Shown piece after piece: positions 1-12,375 of a DNA stretch of 64,000 nucleotides (position 1 is its first letter; each line of letters opens with the position of its first letter). This DNA comes from Cryptomeria japonica. Lineage: Eukaryota > Streptophyta > Pinopsida > Cupressales > Cupressaceae. Under the pieces are notes generated by a model. It was not told the DNA's origin, searched no databases, and was given only the letters and a program-made list of their open reading frames with translations. Position numbers and translations under genes: made by a program. Location: contig NC_081406.1 of the NCBI RefSeq assembly GCF_030272615.1, positions 164,223,521-164,287,520 on the forward strand, in the 5' to 3' direction.

Positions 1-201
1 TAAGAAAATCCTTGACAATGTCTCTTAAAGACTATTGTGCAAATGCAAAACACGATGAAAAATTAAATAATGAGCATTCACGATCTTTTGTTGCTCTATC
101 AACATCCTCCAAAAAAATTTGTTTCTCCCCAACTATAGCACTATTATACATAACCCTACATCTAGGAAATAAATGTAATAGTATTGTTCCTTAGATATAA
201 T

Positions 202-362
202 AAATATTGAACAATAGTATAGCTTGAGTTGGCCTAGTGGTGGAGAACTTGTGCTCTTGAAAGAGAGGTCACAAGCTCAAATCCCACAAGGGGGTAGGGT
301 ATGTACACCTTATCGACTTCGGCCCATTACCAATAAAAATAAATAAAAAATATTGAACAATA
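202..362 (+). mobile_element. tRNA-derived SINE with 15 bp target-site duplication
   Basis: A 131 bp body (217-347) is flanked by a perfect 15 bp direct repeat, AAATATTGAACAATA, at 202-216 and 348-362. Inside are a Pol III box A-like segment (TTGGCCTAGTGG, 229-240) and a box B-like segment (AGCTCAAATCC, 274-284) about 35 bp apart, followed by an unrelated body and an A-rich tail of mixed A and T. This is the structure of a plant SINE mobilised by a LINE. It is not a tRNA gene because the arms do not fold into a full cloverleaf and the long target duplication marks retroposition. The Au-SINE family of plants has a similar head, but assignment needs a library search. The intact duplication suggests a fairly young insertion. 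Confidence 0.8.
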
Positions 363-1414
363 ATCTCAAAGATAAACTAAACAAATATTTCATGTTGATA
401 AATGTGCACTAGGTAGAGCTCATTTAGCTACATTACATATTAAATAAAGTTAGGAATTTTATTTTTAAATCCATTCGCAATCAATTTCCTAGGCTAACAT
501 CAATATTAAAAGCTATAATTAAATATTATTTATTACATTTTTTCAATCCTCCAATTCTTGTTATTTGAAACCCCCATTCTCATATTCATTGCGTTAACAC
601 ATTTTTATTATGTATATGCTTGTTTATTTATGTGTGCAAAAGCATCATAGGAGGAAGGAAAGGCCAACTACAAACAATATTTATGTTTTTGATTGCAGAA
701 GTATTAAATGGTGAAAGAAATCAAGCATTATTTTTTAGAAGGTTGTTAATAGCAATGTGAACAATATGTCCTACCGAAAATCACAAATAGAAGAGATGTT
801 GGTAATGTGCATATTAGTATGTAGTAGAACATGAGAAGGTAATAAGTGAAGTTGCAGCATTTGAGGCAATCTTAGGCTAGTCTAGTAAATTTATCCCTAA
901 AGGTCCATTTTTTTCATTTTTCTCTTACCAACTTCCAAAATTACAATAGCTAAATCAATGCCTCTAGAAAAAGATGGATGTTCAAAAATCATCTCTATTA
1001 TGAGAGTTAAAAGTATATCCTTTTGTTAAATATTTCCTAAGCAATAGTTAGAAAGATTAGATGGGGAATTATCCAAATGACATATATAACCTAATTGAAT
1101 TTCTCACAAATCTTCACTATATTTGTTAAAAGGCAATGGCCAACCTCAAAGGGATATCCTATAATTGTAAGAGAATCAATTAACATCATCAAATTCACTA
1201 ATATTACCCAAGTTATCTTTCAAGGAGAAGTTTCATCTATTAGAAAAGCCAAACACAAGGGTGCTTGGTATTATCCAAGTGACAATAGTTGCACATAAGT
1301 ACTTTTGGATTCTTTTTCATCTTTGAATTATTATTTTTTGATAATTTTCTATAATTTGGAGATTGAAAATGCAAAATTATTTTTCCCTACGAATAGCCTA
1401 TGTTATATTGGACA
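363..1414. other. Anonymous AT-rich DNA, no recognisable gene
   Basis: The stretch has short open frames only. One of 67 codons at 1095-1298 has no motif I recognise and no neighbouring exon signals, so I do not call it a gene. There are no LTR ends, primer sites or long repeats. It could be old degenerate transposon sequence. Confidence 0.4.
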
Positions 1415-1858
1415 TGTAGCACGCCCCTCTATGATTATACTCTATGATGGTTATGATAGATGTTGATGGAGTCTTCTTGTGTCTTGATACTTCTTATTTC
1501 ATGTTTTTCTCTTTCTTATTTTGAGATAAAAACATATTAGTGGATACATTATGGTATTTATGATGATGATTCTAGATTTAGGGCTACAATTGATGATGTT
1601 AGGGTTTACTATTTGATGGACTTGGTGATAATGCATTTCCTAGGTGTTATGATTTATGTTCACTATTTAAGATGTTATATCTCATGCAAACCCTAATTCT
1701 AAATGTCTTATTGGATATGGATGATGGTTGTTTGAGTATGATATATCTATGTTTAGGTTGTTTTATTGTCTGCAAGTGTGTAAGAGATGATATCACATCA
1801 CTCATCATGAGAAGGATGTGATGTTATAATTCTCTTTCACCTGACTATGTTGATTTGA

Positions 1859-1873
1859 TGTGTGTGTGTGTGT
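1859..1873. repeat. (TG)n microsatellite
   Basis: Short uninterrupted TG run inside the probable solo LTR. Confidence 0.85.
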
Positions 1874-2170
1874 TCTTGGTTGATGTTGTGTAGGAGTGTA
1901 GGTACTAGGCACTGACTCCACTTGCTCCTGGATAGGTTTGAACATGCCTCCTTTCCCAATGGTAGTTTATTGGAGGTAACACTAAGGCCCTACCACACCT
2001 AACCCTAGTATGTGTCTTGGTTTTGACCATGTCTTGATTGCTTTACCTTTGGTTTAATCTTTGTTTTGGTTATGTAGTCTTGTGGATGGCTATGCGAGTA
2101 ATTGTGCTTTATTCATTTAATTCTATTTTATTTTATTTGAATTATTAATGATTTATAATGGTATATGGAC

Positions 2171-2217
<47 letters not shown>
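2171..2217. repeat. (ATT)n microsatellite, about 15 units
   Basis: Perfect TAT/ATT trinucleotide run inside the probable solo LTR. It is likely length-polymorphic. Confidence 0.95.
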
Positions 2218-2219
<2 letters not shown>

Positions 2220-3870
2220 TTATAAATTGAATGTCTATTTTATAAGTTTAGGTGCAATTATTATAATGTTACCCTTTGTATTTAATGTGTATAGTTTTGT
2301 TTTATTTTCTTCCATTCTATTTTAATTTATTTAATTTATTTAAGATTTATTATGATATTAGGTTAATTATTATTAATATTGATTTATTAAATTAATTAAA
2401 TGCTATTTATATAAGATAAGGTATGAGTTATATTAATATTATTATTCTTGTATTACCTATGTGTGTATTTTGTATAAATGAGATTAAATAATTAAGGTAA
2501 TTGTTTTCCTCATTTTCCTTCCTACTTTCTAGGAGGAATTATTTGGTTAATAATTAGGTTTTATTGGTGGCAAATGAATAATTAAATGCATAAAATATTA
2601 TAAGTGGGTTCTAACATATATTATGTGTATGATTGATATTAATTGAGTTTTGGTTTATATAATTTAATTTTTAGTTGTGATTGGTTGGGAAAGTTGGTTG
2701 TTTCACATACAAACACCAACTCCCATTTTTGAGGAATGGTTTTGTGTTGGAAATAAAAAAAATTTGTTGTGTGTGGATGTTGGAGAATTTTGGAATGATG
2801 GCTAGAAAAATTTGGAGTTCTGAGAGAAGATTTGGGTGTGGCATTGGAGAGCAATATTTGCATTGAATTGAAGGGGTTTTTGTGAAGATTTGGGAGAGGG
2901 TTTTGTGTGGTTTGTTGGAGATTGGTTGTTGTGATTTTTTTTACCCTTCCTTGATTTTTTGAAAGCGCTCTTCAGGTGGAGTTGAACGTGCAGGGGTTGG
3001 CCTTCCATCTTTCTTGTCCATTTTCTTCTACTTTCAGGTTGGAATTCTTGTGCTAATTAATTTCTATGCATAAATATTATTTGTGGATTTGAAAGGATGT
3101 TATTCTTTTTTTTTCCTATGCTATGGTTTCATTCTAGAATTTAATGCATTTATTGTTATTTGTTTGATTGAAAAATGAAGTATGTGTTCTCTATGTACAG
3201 TGTATTTAAGGACTATTTTTAGTGTTTGGTTTCATGAAGATTTATTATTTATCTTTGGGGGTAATCTAAAGGCATTTATTGAAAAGGGATTCACCCCTCT
3301 CAAATGGGTTTCAGTTATATTTTTCTTCTGGGTTGGTTTGTTTATCGAATTATGAACCCAAAGTCAACCTAGTTCGGCTACCTGATTTAGTTTTTGGGAC
3401 CCATATCAATTCAACTCAGTCCAAGGGTTTGTTCTTGGGTTTTTAACTTCTAATATGAATTTTCTAGAGGCTAAGTGAGTGGTTTTAAATGGATTCATAT
3501 TTCTCCTTTCAGTTCTATGCATGCATTCATTATGGTTTGTTGATTCTACATTCATGAAGGTGTTTTGAGTACTTCTAGATAAAGGAATGTTATATGGTTC
3601 AAAAAGTGAATTAAGGTTCAGATATTTATGTGAATTATATAGTCTGATTTATGTATGGATACTTTGATTTGGATTAGTGATCATAGGCCCAATCCCATGC
3701 TTTGATGATTATGAATTAGTGATTCGGGACTTAACCCTTTTGTTGATTGGGTTATTATGGAAGTCTAGTCTTAATTTGATATCTCTACTTATGAGATAGA
3801 TAGTGATGAGTTATTATATTACTTGGATGTGTATGGGGTTGTTGCATGATCCTTTTTGTACCCATATGAT

Positions 3871-4250
3871 AGAAGTGTGGTTTCCCTTGCACCAAAATAT
3901 CGACCTGTTAATGCCCGATACAACCACTAGACTTATAGAATCCATAGGAGGCAGTTAAGCCATGTCACAAACTCGAGCGCTACGTTTCACAACATAAGGA
4001 GACCAAAGGTGCACACCGTGTAACAATCCCCCCAGCACAAGCAAGGGGTTTGAACCTATGACCAAGCTTTGATACCACTTGTTAGAAGTGTGCTTGTTGT
4101 TGCACCAAAAGATTGACTTGTTAATGCCTAATACAACCACTAGACTTATAGAATCCATATGAGGTGGTTAAGCCATGACACAAACCCGAGTATTCTGTTG
4201 CACAGCACAAGGAGACCAAGGGCGCATACTTTGCAACATCATAGTAGTGG
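3871..4250 (-). repeat. SINE-like segment, tandemly duplicated
   Basis: A unit starting AGAAGTGTG at 3871 recurs at 4084 (period about 213 bp). Both contain GTTAATGCC, CAACCACTAGACTTATAGAA and ACACAA-type stretches in the same order. The second unit is truncated near 4250. On the minus strand the end of unit 1 reads TGGTATCAAAGC followed by GGTTCAAACCCC, resembling Pol III boxes A and B of a tRNA-derived SINE. Only the first unit keeps that head. The segment sits inside the probable solo LTR. A tandem duplication of part of the LTR is an alternative origin. Confidence 0.5.
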
Positions 4251-5644
4251 TTTATAGGTGTGAGTTAAGGGGGAGTGGCTTCCAAGTGAGCATTGGGGCC
4301 CAAAGTGGCTACCAGGATCACTCATTGGAAGTTTCTTTAATTAAGGGTCAGGTAGAACACACATTAATAAGATAATTGTTGGTTCCCCATTCATACCTCA
4401 TGTGCTTGCATAGAAAGAGGATGATATCTCATAACTTGGAGTGCTCGTTTAGACTCAGAATGAGATTGGGAAGGCTTGTGTGGCAAATCAACTTCCTTGT
4501 CTCCATGAAAGGATTGTTTGGTTCCACATGTGTAGTCAAATGAGTGTTGCGGTCAAGAGTTTGGAGAGGGTCAAACTGCTAAGATCGCTCATGTTGATTC
4601 CATGTGATGGCATTCTTCCCTAGTTTTAGCCCGGTACCCTAGTCTATGTGGTGATGTATAGAAGCCTCAAGTAGTCAATGCTATGTTTAGTTCTAGTCCT
4701 TGTGATTGTTGCATTCGTGTCTTCATTGCATTTCCATGATTGTGTTAATGTTAACCTTAGTGGTGTGTATGGTGTTTGGGGCCTTATGTCATTCTCTGAA
4801 GCACGGGGGGTGGACCTTTGGGTTCCACATGGTTGGGTGGTTGATTCTTTTTTCCATTGGGATTTTTTATGATGTGTTCATGAGCTTAATGGATGGACTA
4901 TGTCTTCTTTAGTTACAAGTGCTTTGGAACCAGGATGCAAGTTGTATTCTCTTAAGTAATGGTTCATCCATGTATCTAGAATAGATTTCCATTTATATCC
5001 ATTATGTTATATGAACACTCTATTTGAGAGGAAGATGTAATGTAAATTTAATGTAATGATGTTAACTATGTGGTTGTTTTGTGAGTTTAGATAGTACAAT
5101 GTTTGTATCATCTATCCCTTATGAATGATAAGGTTCTTAATGAGTAGATGCTAGTTGTTTAATACATAAAATGATATTTCATGAGCATAGTTTCATTTAT
5201 CGAAGTTTAGTTGGTATGGTTATATGATAATGTGGAAAGTAATCTTAGGAACATTTGGATTTGGGAATTAAAATGAACCTAGTTCTTAGGAGTAATCATG
5301 ATACTTAGTTTATTTATGATATCATTGCTATGTTTTATTTCCATATATTTATGTTGAGGAATTATGTTATGTAATGGATCGAATAGCTTCTATTCTCATG
5401 CCTTAGTGTGTTATAGTGTTGCCTTGTAGCGACATTAGGGAACCTTAGAGGACATACCTGTATTATTGTTTTAATTTATTTCTGATTGTGCTTAGATAAG
5501 TTGTTCTCATGTTAAATATTTTGTTATTCAATATTATAATTTAATGAGTTAATTTGCATCTCTTAAAAAAAATGTTTGCCTCCTTGAGGTTGGTTAGTTA
5601 GTTGTGTTGTACTCTGGGTTTCTCTAGCAGGGCATTACAAGACA

Positions 5645-6269
5645 AATATTCTATCACATACAGGGATGCGTGTATGGTTTAGAATTGGAACCCATACAAT
5701 CACACTAAAAAATATTTAAGCTCAAATTGGAAACTGATGATGTAATGAGTTTGGCTTATAAATGTTGACAAATCAAACATTGCATAGATGTTGTTAGTAA
5801 AAAAATTAGACATATATATAACCTTTATAAAAAAATATTCTCCACACATTTTCAACCTATTTGAAATCATTGCAAGAAAGTGATCAACTAAAGTTACTCA
5901 ATTAGTTAATAAATTAATTTTAAGAATAAAAATATTTTGGAAGAAAAAATTAGTTCAATGTGGGATAAAATAATTACTATGTCCATAAAAGGATAAGTGC
6001 CCTATAGGAGACAAAAAGAAACAAGATAGATATCAAATAAGTAATAAAGGACAAGGAAAAAAATGATAGATAAAATATGTTTTACAAAAGAAGTGGTAGA
6101 AAATGGAGCTAGAAGACTAATGCATTGTAAACAACATGGGAAAATATTGCATATAAAAAAAAATGAACTAATAAAATATAAAATAAAGTTAATAATTCAA
6201 ATTCAATTTAACTTGCTAGTTATTTGACAAGCCAATTGTATTCTTTTCCCACAAAATGATGTATATAGT
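5645..6269. other. Anonymous AT-rich DNA between solo LTR and element H
   Basis: I see no open frame of note, no repeat copy elsewhere in the window and no transposon terminus here. Confidence 0.4.
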
Positions 6270-6274
6270 GTCTC

Positions 6275-6526
6275 TTTGGAGTAATAAGGTTCTTTACTTA
6301 ATTAATTAAATCATATTGATTTATTAATTAAGTCACCTTTTACTTTATTTTCACTTAAGCTAAATTTAGGAAGGTAAACATAGGCCCATTAATGATTTAT
6401 TCATTATTCATTATTAATTGATTTTAGGGTTTATGTTTTAAGGTTTTTATCTCCTTTTATAAGGATTAATCCCTTTTGTAATTCTTTATCCGATTATTAA
6501 TATTGCATACTTTTTCTCTAGGGTTT
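6275..6526 (+). repeat. Element H left LTR, first part
   Basis: Aligns almost base for base with 51851-52105, including TTAAGTCACCTTTTACTTTA and CTCTAGGGTTT at the break. A TATA-like CTTTTATAAGG lies at 6452-6462 and could be the LTR promoter. Confidence 0.85.
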
Positions 6527-9227
6527 TGTTACGCATTTTTATTGTCCAGCTCAATCAAGTGGAGCTGGTCAAGTTTTATAGATTTAAGGGGACATGTCTG
6601 ATGTTTCTGTTTTGCCAAGAGATACTATAGAATGCCATAAAATAACTTCAGATGAATGCAAGTGTTCACAACCAAGAAGAACCATACAATATTGCATACT
6701 TTAAAAGGCTTTTTCTTTATTCATGAATGTCAAATGAAATGCTCTCACTCAAGCTGTGGGAATAACTACCATAATGCATTATACAAGGAAATGATACATG
6801 TAAAAACAAAAGCATAAACAAAGATAAGGGATCCATTATTGCCTCGTAATGAGGAACCCCTGCAGTTGAGCAACTTCATCTCCAGCTCCTTTGCAGAAGT
6901 CCTCCCACTGCTCCAAGTGTCTACAAAAGATAGGGGAAATTGTGTTAACGCTTGAGATACCATATCCTTGCATATACATCATCAATACGTGCACAATTTA
7001 CTCCTATAATGCATTATACCAATCCAATAATTATATAGACAAGAAGAAAGTAAAGGACATGCATGAAAAGACACTTGAAGTAATACAACTGTCTAAAAAC
7101 ATAGTATAGCCTCAAGACAATATGCAAAGGTATATGCAGTGAACACACAGTGATATAGTCACAGGGCTACCATGCAAGTTTTAAAAGCCAAACAGTCCAA
7201 GAATAGATCTCAGTAAGAATATATCATAGTATGACAACCATTGAAAATTAAGGTTTTAACATCTCCTACAGCCAATAAGATATTGATATATCAATGATAC
7301 AAGCTATGAATACTAGCATAATCTCATTGGATGAAACATGGAAAAACAACATAACAGTGAGCATATTTATACAATGGAGGTGCAACCATAGAGACAAATA
7401 GCTAAAGAAGACAAGAAGATACTATAAAGAAAGCAAGGTGGGCATCTTACCTTAAAAAAGATCATTGAAAACATAAGAGAATGCACCATACAACAATGAG
7501 AACAACTCATGATAGATTAAGATAAGATTTATATCAAATAAATCAACATAGCAACATTCATCACCATGATAGACAATAAAGTTGTGCTATAAAAGAAAGC
7601 AATCAAAGGTGCAATCCTCCTCTTTAGAGAAGTCATAGTATGGATAAGTAATTCATTTGTAGTTATAGGCATCTGCAACAATAATCCATGCAAATGAAAG
7701 CTAAAAGATCATGGAAATTATCATGAGATAAGGCAGAGATGCAGTCATGGTAGCTTGAAGACAATCAAACAATGAAAAGAGTCTGAAACAGTGATTGGTA
7801 AATGTCATAAGAATCACTGTCATAGAAGCAACTCTAAAGAGTATAGCTCATTAAAGAAGATATGACAATGGAAATAAGTGTTAAAGAGTTCAAGAGTGTA
7901 TTGTGTGGTTAAAGCCTTGAAGAAGATGACATAAATAACACTGTTAAAAGCTGACAATAACAATGAAAATCTAAGCAGCAGTCATAGCACAATGACAAGT
8001 AAGGAGCTCTTTAACAGTCATTAAGCTTCAAAGACAACAAATAGTGAAGACCTGCAGCTGCCATAAAGAAGACTATCACTGATTAGTGCAACCACTATCA
8101 AAATATCATATCTAAGCATACAAGAAGCATACATTACATAAGCAGCCTTTGGATAGTCATTTGCATAAAGAAATATAGAGATGAGGATCACACTTTTTAA
8201 GTCATAAGAGATCCCATGTAGTGCTTGTCAAAAAAGGAATAGACCACTAGAGGTTAAATGATGAGTTACAATGACACTAGTATGACTATAACAGAAGTAA
8301 CATAGTAGTATACAATAGTCAAAGTCTACAAAATGTAGTCCTACATGTGCTTTTCAACCAAAATCACAATTCAAAGGGCATCATCCTCAATATTGGAGTT
8401 AAAAGATAGAAAAATGCATAGAATCAGATATGACAGAAAAACAACAATCACAGTGATATTAAATAGCAGTGTTGAGCACAGTAGTCACAATATCATAGTA
8501 AAAACCTCAAAATCCAAGTATGCAACCTCTAATAGTGCAAATAAATACGAATTTTGTCGAAAACTATGTTGATTTATAACATTTCAAACAACATAAACAT
8601 TTCACTTTTTTTTTCGATCAATAAAAGTGCAAAAATTGAATTGTTTGGATTGAAAGGAATGTGCACCTACAATGGCTGGTAATGAAAGAAAAATCTGCAA
8701 AAGCATTTCCAGAAATCCCCTTTCTAACCCCCATGATTCAAAGCTCCCATGGCGGCTTGTTTTTTGGCTTCATATTTCCTAGAAAGGCTTCGATTTTTCT
8801 AGAAACACAACCATGGTGGAAATAAAGGGCAGAATAGAGGAAAAGATACGTCAAATCTAGTCAAAGTCGTGGCCTCTAAGGCCCAATTTCCTGTTCCAAA
8901 TCAGAAAAATGGAGGTCAAACCCTCAAGTTTGAAGGTCGGATCAACTTACCACTCATTTTTCACAAGAAAATCCATATTGCAAATCTTACAAAAATGCCA
9001 AAATAGTACAGCAGCTCGAACCCTACAGGCAAACCCCATGGCGGCAAAGCAAATGAAAAATGCATCGAATGAAGGGTGAAATGAGGCATTTAGGGCTCAT
9101 TTTTCCCTAAAATTTTATCAAATGGCTCAAAGACATTTCTTTTTTTTTGCCTTTATTTTATTTTTTCTCCTTGCCATTATGTCCCTCGTGATTTTTTCCA
9201 TCTCATAATAATGCCCATGTAAATGAC

Positions 9228-9472
9228 TTATTAAGTGATTATATCTTATCACTTAATAATGTCAATGTAAATTTTTGATTAAGTGATAATATATAATCAC
9301 TTAATAAGTAGAGAATTTTTAAGCATGGGTTTTTCTTATTATAAATTAAATAATTTTTTTTTTAATTAAAGTTATAATTATTAAATATTTTTCTTCTTTA
9401 TATTTATTAAATTTTTGAAGTAAAAGGCTATGAGAAAAATGTTTATTAAAGTGATAATAGCTTATCACTTTA
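9228..9472. repeat. Cluster of palindromes with core AAGTGAT...ATCACTT
   Basis: Three perfect hairpins: arms 9228-9239/9248-9259 (12 bp, 8-nt loop), 9278-9287/9296-9305 (10 bp, 8-nt loop) and 9447-9457/9462-9472 (11 bp, 4-nt loop). A fourth, imperfect here at about 9538-9564, is perfect in the other LTR (49850-49859/49867-49876). All share AAGTGAT and its complement although spacers and flanks differ. Their role is unknown. Confidence 0.85.
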
Positions 9473-9824
9473 TTAAATATATTTCTTATCAATGTCTTGA
9501 CTTTATTGTAAAAATGGAGAAAACTAAACATTTAATAAAGTGATAAGTTATAAATCTCTTTATGAGATATATATGTTGTTTTCATTTATTGAGAAGTCAA
9601 AGGGATATTTTTTGCATTAATGAGGTTTGTAGGCATGTATGAAGATATTTAAGGGTCATAAATTCATAATTAATAGCTTTTATGGTAAGGGTTGATAAGG
9701 CTTGACTTTTGGCTCAAGCCCATCCCCTTCTAGACATGTTTAGACCCCTAAAAATTTGGCTTTTTGAGTATGCTCGATCCAAAAAGAGGAGGTGGAGTCC
9801 TTTTGAATACCTTTTGTAAAAGCA

Positions 9825-9830
9825 TATATA
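9825..9830 (+). promoter_or_regulatory. Candidate TATA box of G 5' LTR
   Basis: TATATA within AAAAGCATATATACT. The same context is kept at 50138-50143 in the 3' LTR. Transcription would then start near 9855-9865, leaving about 660 nt of R plus U5. This is a positional inference only. Confidence 0.4.
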
Positions 9831-10522
9831 CTATAGGACTTCATTATTTCAAGAGTTCTTACTTGTTCACATTTGGCAGCCTATAATTTATAGAGTTCTT
9901 TCTACAGAAGTGGATAATTTTGTAACCCATTTTCAGGAGTAATACAAATTTGTAACACCTTTTAGTAGTATTAAGCAGTTCATACCTTCCTATTTCTTCT
10001 GATATTGTGTGTCCTTATTGTTAGTACAAGTTTTTGTGACATTCTTTGTCCTTGAAACTATATTTTTATGTGGGTATCTTATGTAGAAGTATAATTATTT
10101 GCAGGTTATAAGCTGTGTCTAAAATAGCAATCTTAGGTTGTGAGAAAGAGTGTTTTCTCCTCTTAGGATTGTAATTTTTAGCCTTCTTATGAATCATTGA
10201 TGCAAGTGTTATGATTTATTGGGTTGTGTAGGGGAACCTTTCGATACTGGCTTTATTGTGTGTTATTTGTTGTGTATTCTCAAGATATCATTTGGTGTAT
10301 CACCTGTTAGATTGTAGTTTCAGTTTATGTTTTCTTTCTTACTCTTTTCTCAAAAAAATCATTAGAATAGTTAAGTTTAAGTGATAACCAGCTAAGAACT
10401 AACTTTCTCTAGAGGCTCACTCCAAGTTTTAGGCAACCCACAGGCCTAGGAGTGTTCCCATGTGTCACAAGCCTGTTGAGTAGATAGCTTAGCAAATAGA
10501 GGTGTAGGTTCAAGTGATAACA

Positions 10523-10545
10523 GTTTTTGGCACATCTGGTGGGGC
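10523..10545 (+). other. Degenerate primer-binding site of G
   Basis: TTGGCACATCTGGTGGGGC directly follows the LTR. It resembles, with changes, the TGGCGCC...GGGG primer sites of Tat/Athila gypsy elements. The priming tRNA cannot be fixed from this copy. Confidence 0.5.
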
Positions 10546-10688
10546 TGAGAGATGAATTTCAGTCCAAATCAGAAGTTTTATGATGTTGTTTGGTGTGTGC
10601 AACAGTAATTTTCAGTCTTTAAGGAACATATTTTTAGCATACCTGGCGAATTTGGGCTTTGGTTTAGTAAATCAGTGCATGTTTGCTT

Positions 10689-12375
10689 ATGAGAAGAATA
10701 CAAACCAAAAGAAGCTCTTCATCCTTCAAATATTTGCAATTATCCCCACCTAGAAGGGGAGGGATAGTAGCTGAGGAACCCAAGAAGGATCGTGTTTATT
10801 CTAGGAGAGTCAAGTCTACTCCTCACGTTGTTACAACTCACATTGCCCCAAGAATCTCAGTTAAAATGATTCCTACAAGAAATCAACCATTTGTGGCATT
10901 CAACCAAGGTATCCCATTGAATATAACTCAACATGATGTCATTCCGGTAGCTGCCTTGAAGAGTTTACCATATCTTCATGGTGAAGATCAGACTACTCCA
11001 ACTGAGCATATAAAGGATGTTGCAAACCTGTGTGTTGTCCATCATGTGACAGAAGAAAATGTTGCAATCAAATTGTTAGCAGCTTCCCTCAAGGGGAAGG
11101 CTTTGTAATGGTTCAAAAGCCTAGCAGTTAATTCCATAGACTCGTGGGATCGTTTAGGAGAGGAGTTGTACAATTTCTTCAAGGATAAATTAGACCATTT
11201 GTCACTAATGGAGCAACTGTCTACAATAAAGAGGGCCTCTCATCAGGTTATGTCAGATTTCAGCCACCATTTTTAGAAGACTTGGGATAGAATCCCATAA
11301 ACAGTAAGGTCTAGTGTTGATCACACTTTCTTATACTTTTTGAGAGCTTTAAATAGTGACATTTCTGTTATGGTGCAATCCATGGGAGGAAATTCTTTAC
11401 ATCAAGCTTATGCTATAGTTGTTAAAGCTGAGAATAGCCTTATATAGGCTGGTAAAATTGCCCCAAGATCTACTCTACCAATTTTTCCCGCTATTCAGCC
11501 ACCAATACCAATGCAAGTATCTCCTTTAGTTGTTATTCCAGTTTCACCAGCATTGCTAGCACCAAATTTTCAGTATTCTAGACAAGAGAATACATTTCCA
11601 GCACAATCTAATGATTTACAAGAGATTAAAGGACTGCTACAAACATTTGGCAATGAGATAGTAAACTTGAAGAGGCAGTAAAATCAAGGTTTTAGGCCTT
11701 ATCAACCCCCATTTCAATCTAATTATCAACAAAACTAGTCAAATAGGCCACTTTATCAGCCAAATAATCAAGACCCAAGGCAAGCCTACAATCCTAAACC
11801 TTATCAGGCTTATAACCCCAATGTTGCCAGCTCTTCAAAGGAGCTCATACCCACTTAGAACAATATGGCTCAGGACTTTGACTGATGTCTTTCCTATAAT
11901 CAACCCCATAACCAAAGTACTTGTGAAAATGGGGTGATTAACCAGGCCTTGACAGTCCAAAATAGTTCAAGTGTGCAGTCATATGTGCCTCCTGAATATT
12001 CTATTCAATAGCAAGAGGGTCAACAACTTGAGACAACGCTTCTTAATTAGCAAGGAGGGGAATTTTGTGGTGTCAACCAAGATTTTTCAATAGCTATAGT
12101 TTATACAAGGTCTAAGAAAAGAGCTATAAATGAAGGGAAGCAGTCTGATAAAATTCAAACTCATGTGCATGAAGTGCCAAACATGGATCAAGTTGTTGCT
12201 AGCCCATCGAGTGCTAAAAATGTCAGAACCTTGCCAACACGTTAACCTTTGGTAGGAAAGGAGAAACCTAATACATCAGTTCAAACAATGGTTATTCAGA
12301 GTGATGTTGTTGCCCCTAAGATTCAAGTTAAGCTAGGTACATATTCTTTTAATATTCTTAAACATATGAAGAAAA
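10689..12375 (+). pseudogene. gag: Gag of element G, decayed
   Basis: The frame from ATG 10689 gives a plant gypsy Gag: a basic N-terminus, then a capsid-like region with LPYLHGEDQTTPTEHI and, after a stop at 11106, WFKSLAVNSIDSWDRL, typical of the Retrotrans_gag family. It continues in the same frame through a Pro/Gln/Asn-rich tract and a degenerate zinc knuckle around 11880-11930 (C, Tyr for the second Cys, H, C). About ten in-frame stops occur, nearly all where CAA, CAG or TGG would fit. A frameshift near 12370, in an A-rich stretch, joins it to the protease frame. The product would assemble the cytoplasmic particle. It is certainly non-functional here. Confidence 0.75.

Larger units (their letters stand above)
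1415..5639 (+). mobile_element. Probable solo LTR of a Ty3/gypsy element (about 4.2 kb)
   Basis: The segment begins TGTAGCACGCCCC and ends GGGCATTACA, the TG...CA pattern with a CGCCC start and a GGGC.TTACA end seen in long plant gypsy LTRs. It is flanked by near-identical 5 bp sequences, GGACA (1410-1414) and AGACA (5640-5644). No Gag or Pol coding trace, primer-binding site or internal LTR copy is visible, so a solo LTR left by recombination between two LTRs is the simplest reading. The duplication is 4 of 5 and there is no second copy here to prove the ends. Orientation is inferred from the CGCCC start. Confidence 0.5.
6527..10522 (+). repeat. Element G 5' LTR (about 4.0 kb)
   Basis: Starts TGTTACGC and ends GTGATAACA. 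It matches 46828-50835 with scattered substitutions and small indels. It has no coding sequence. It includes a palindrome cluster around 9228-9472 and a TATA-like element at 9825-9830. Confidence 0.92.

Noticed and set aside
217-300. A tRNA gene on the plus strand
   Set aside because: Box A and B-like segments are present, but the sequence lacks a full cloverleaf and the whole unit has SINE tail and target duplication.
1095-1298. A possible host exon
   Set aside because: There is no splice-site pair, no similar protein that I recognise, and no neighbouring coding stretch.
4678-4912. Two overlapping hydrophobic frames in the solo LTR
   Set aside because: No start context, domain or homologous copy. 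Hydrophobic runs come from T-rich codons.
8345-8572. A 75-codon open frame in the G 5' LTR
   Set aside because: The matching part of the 3' LTR does not keep the frame. It is chance coding in an LTR.
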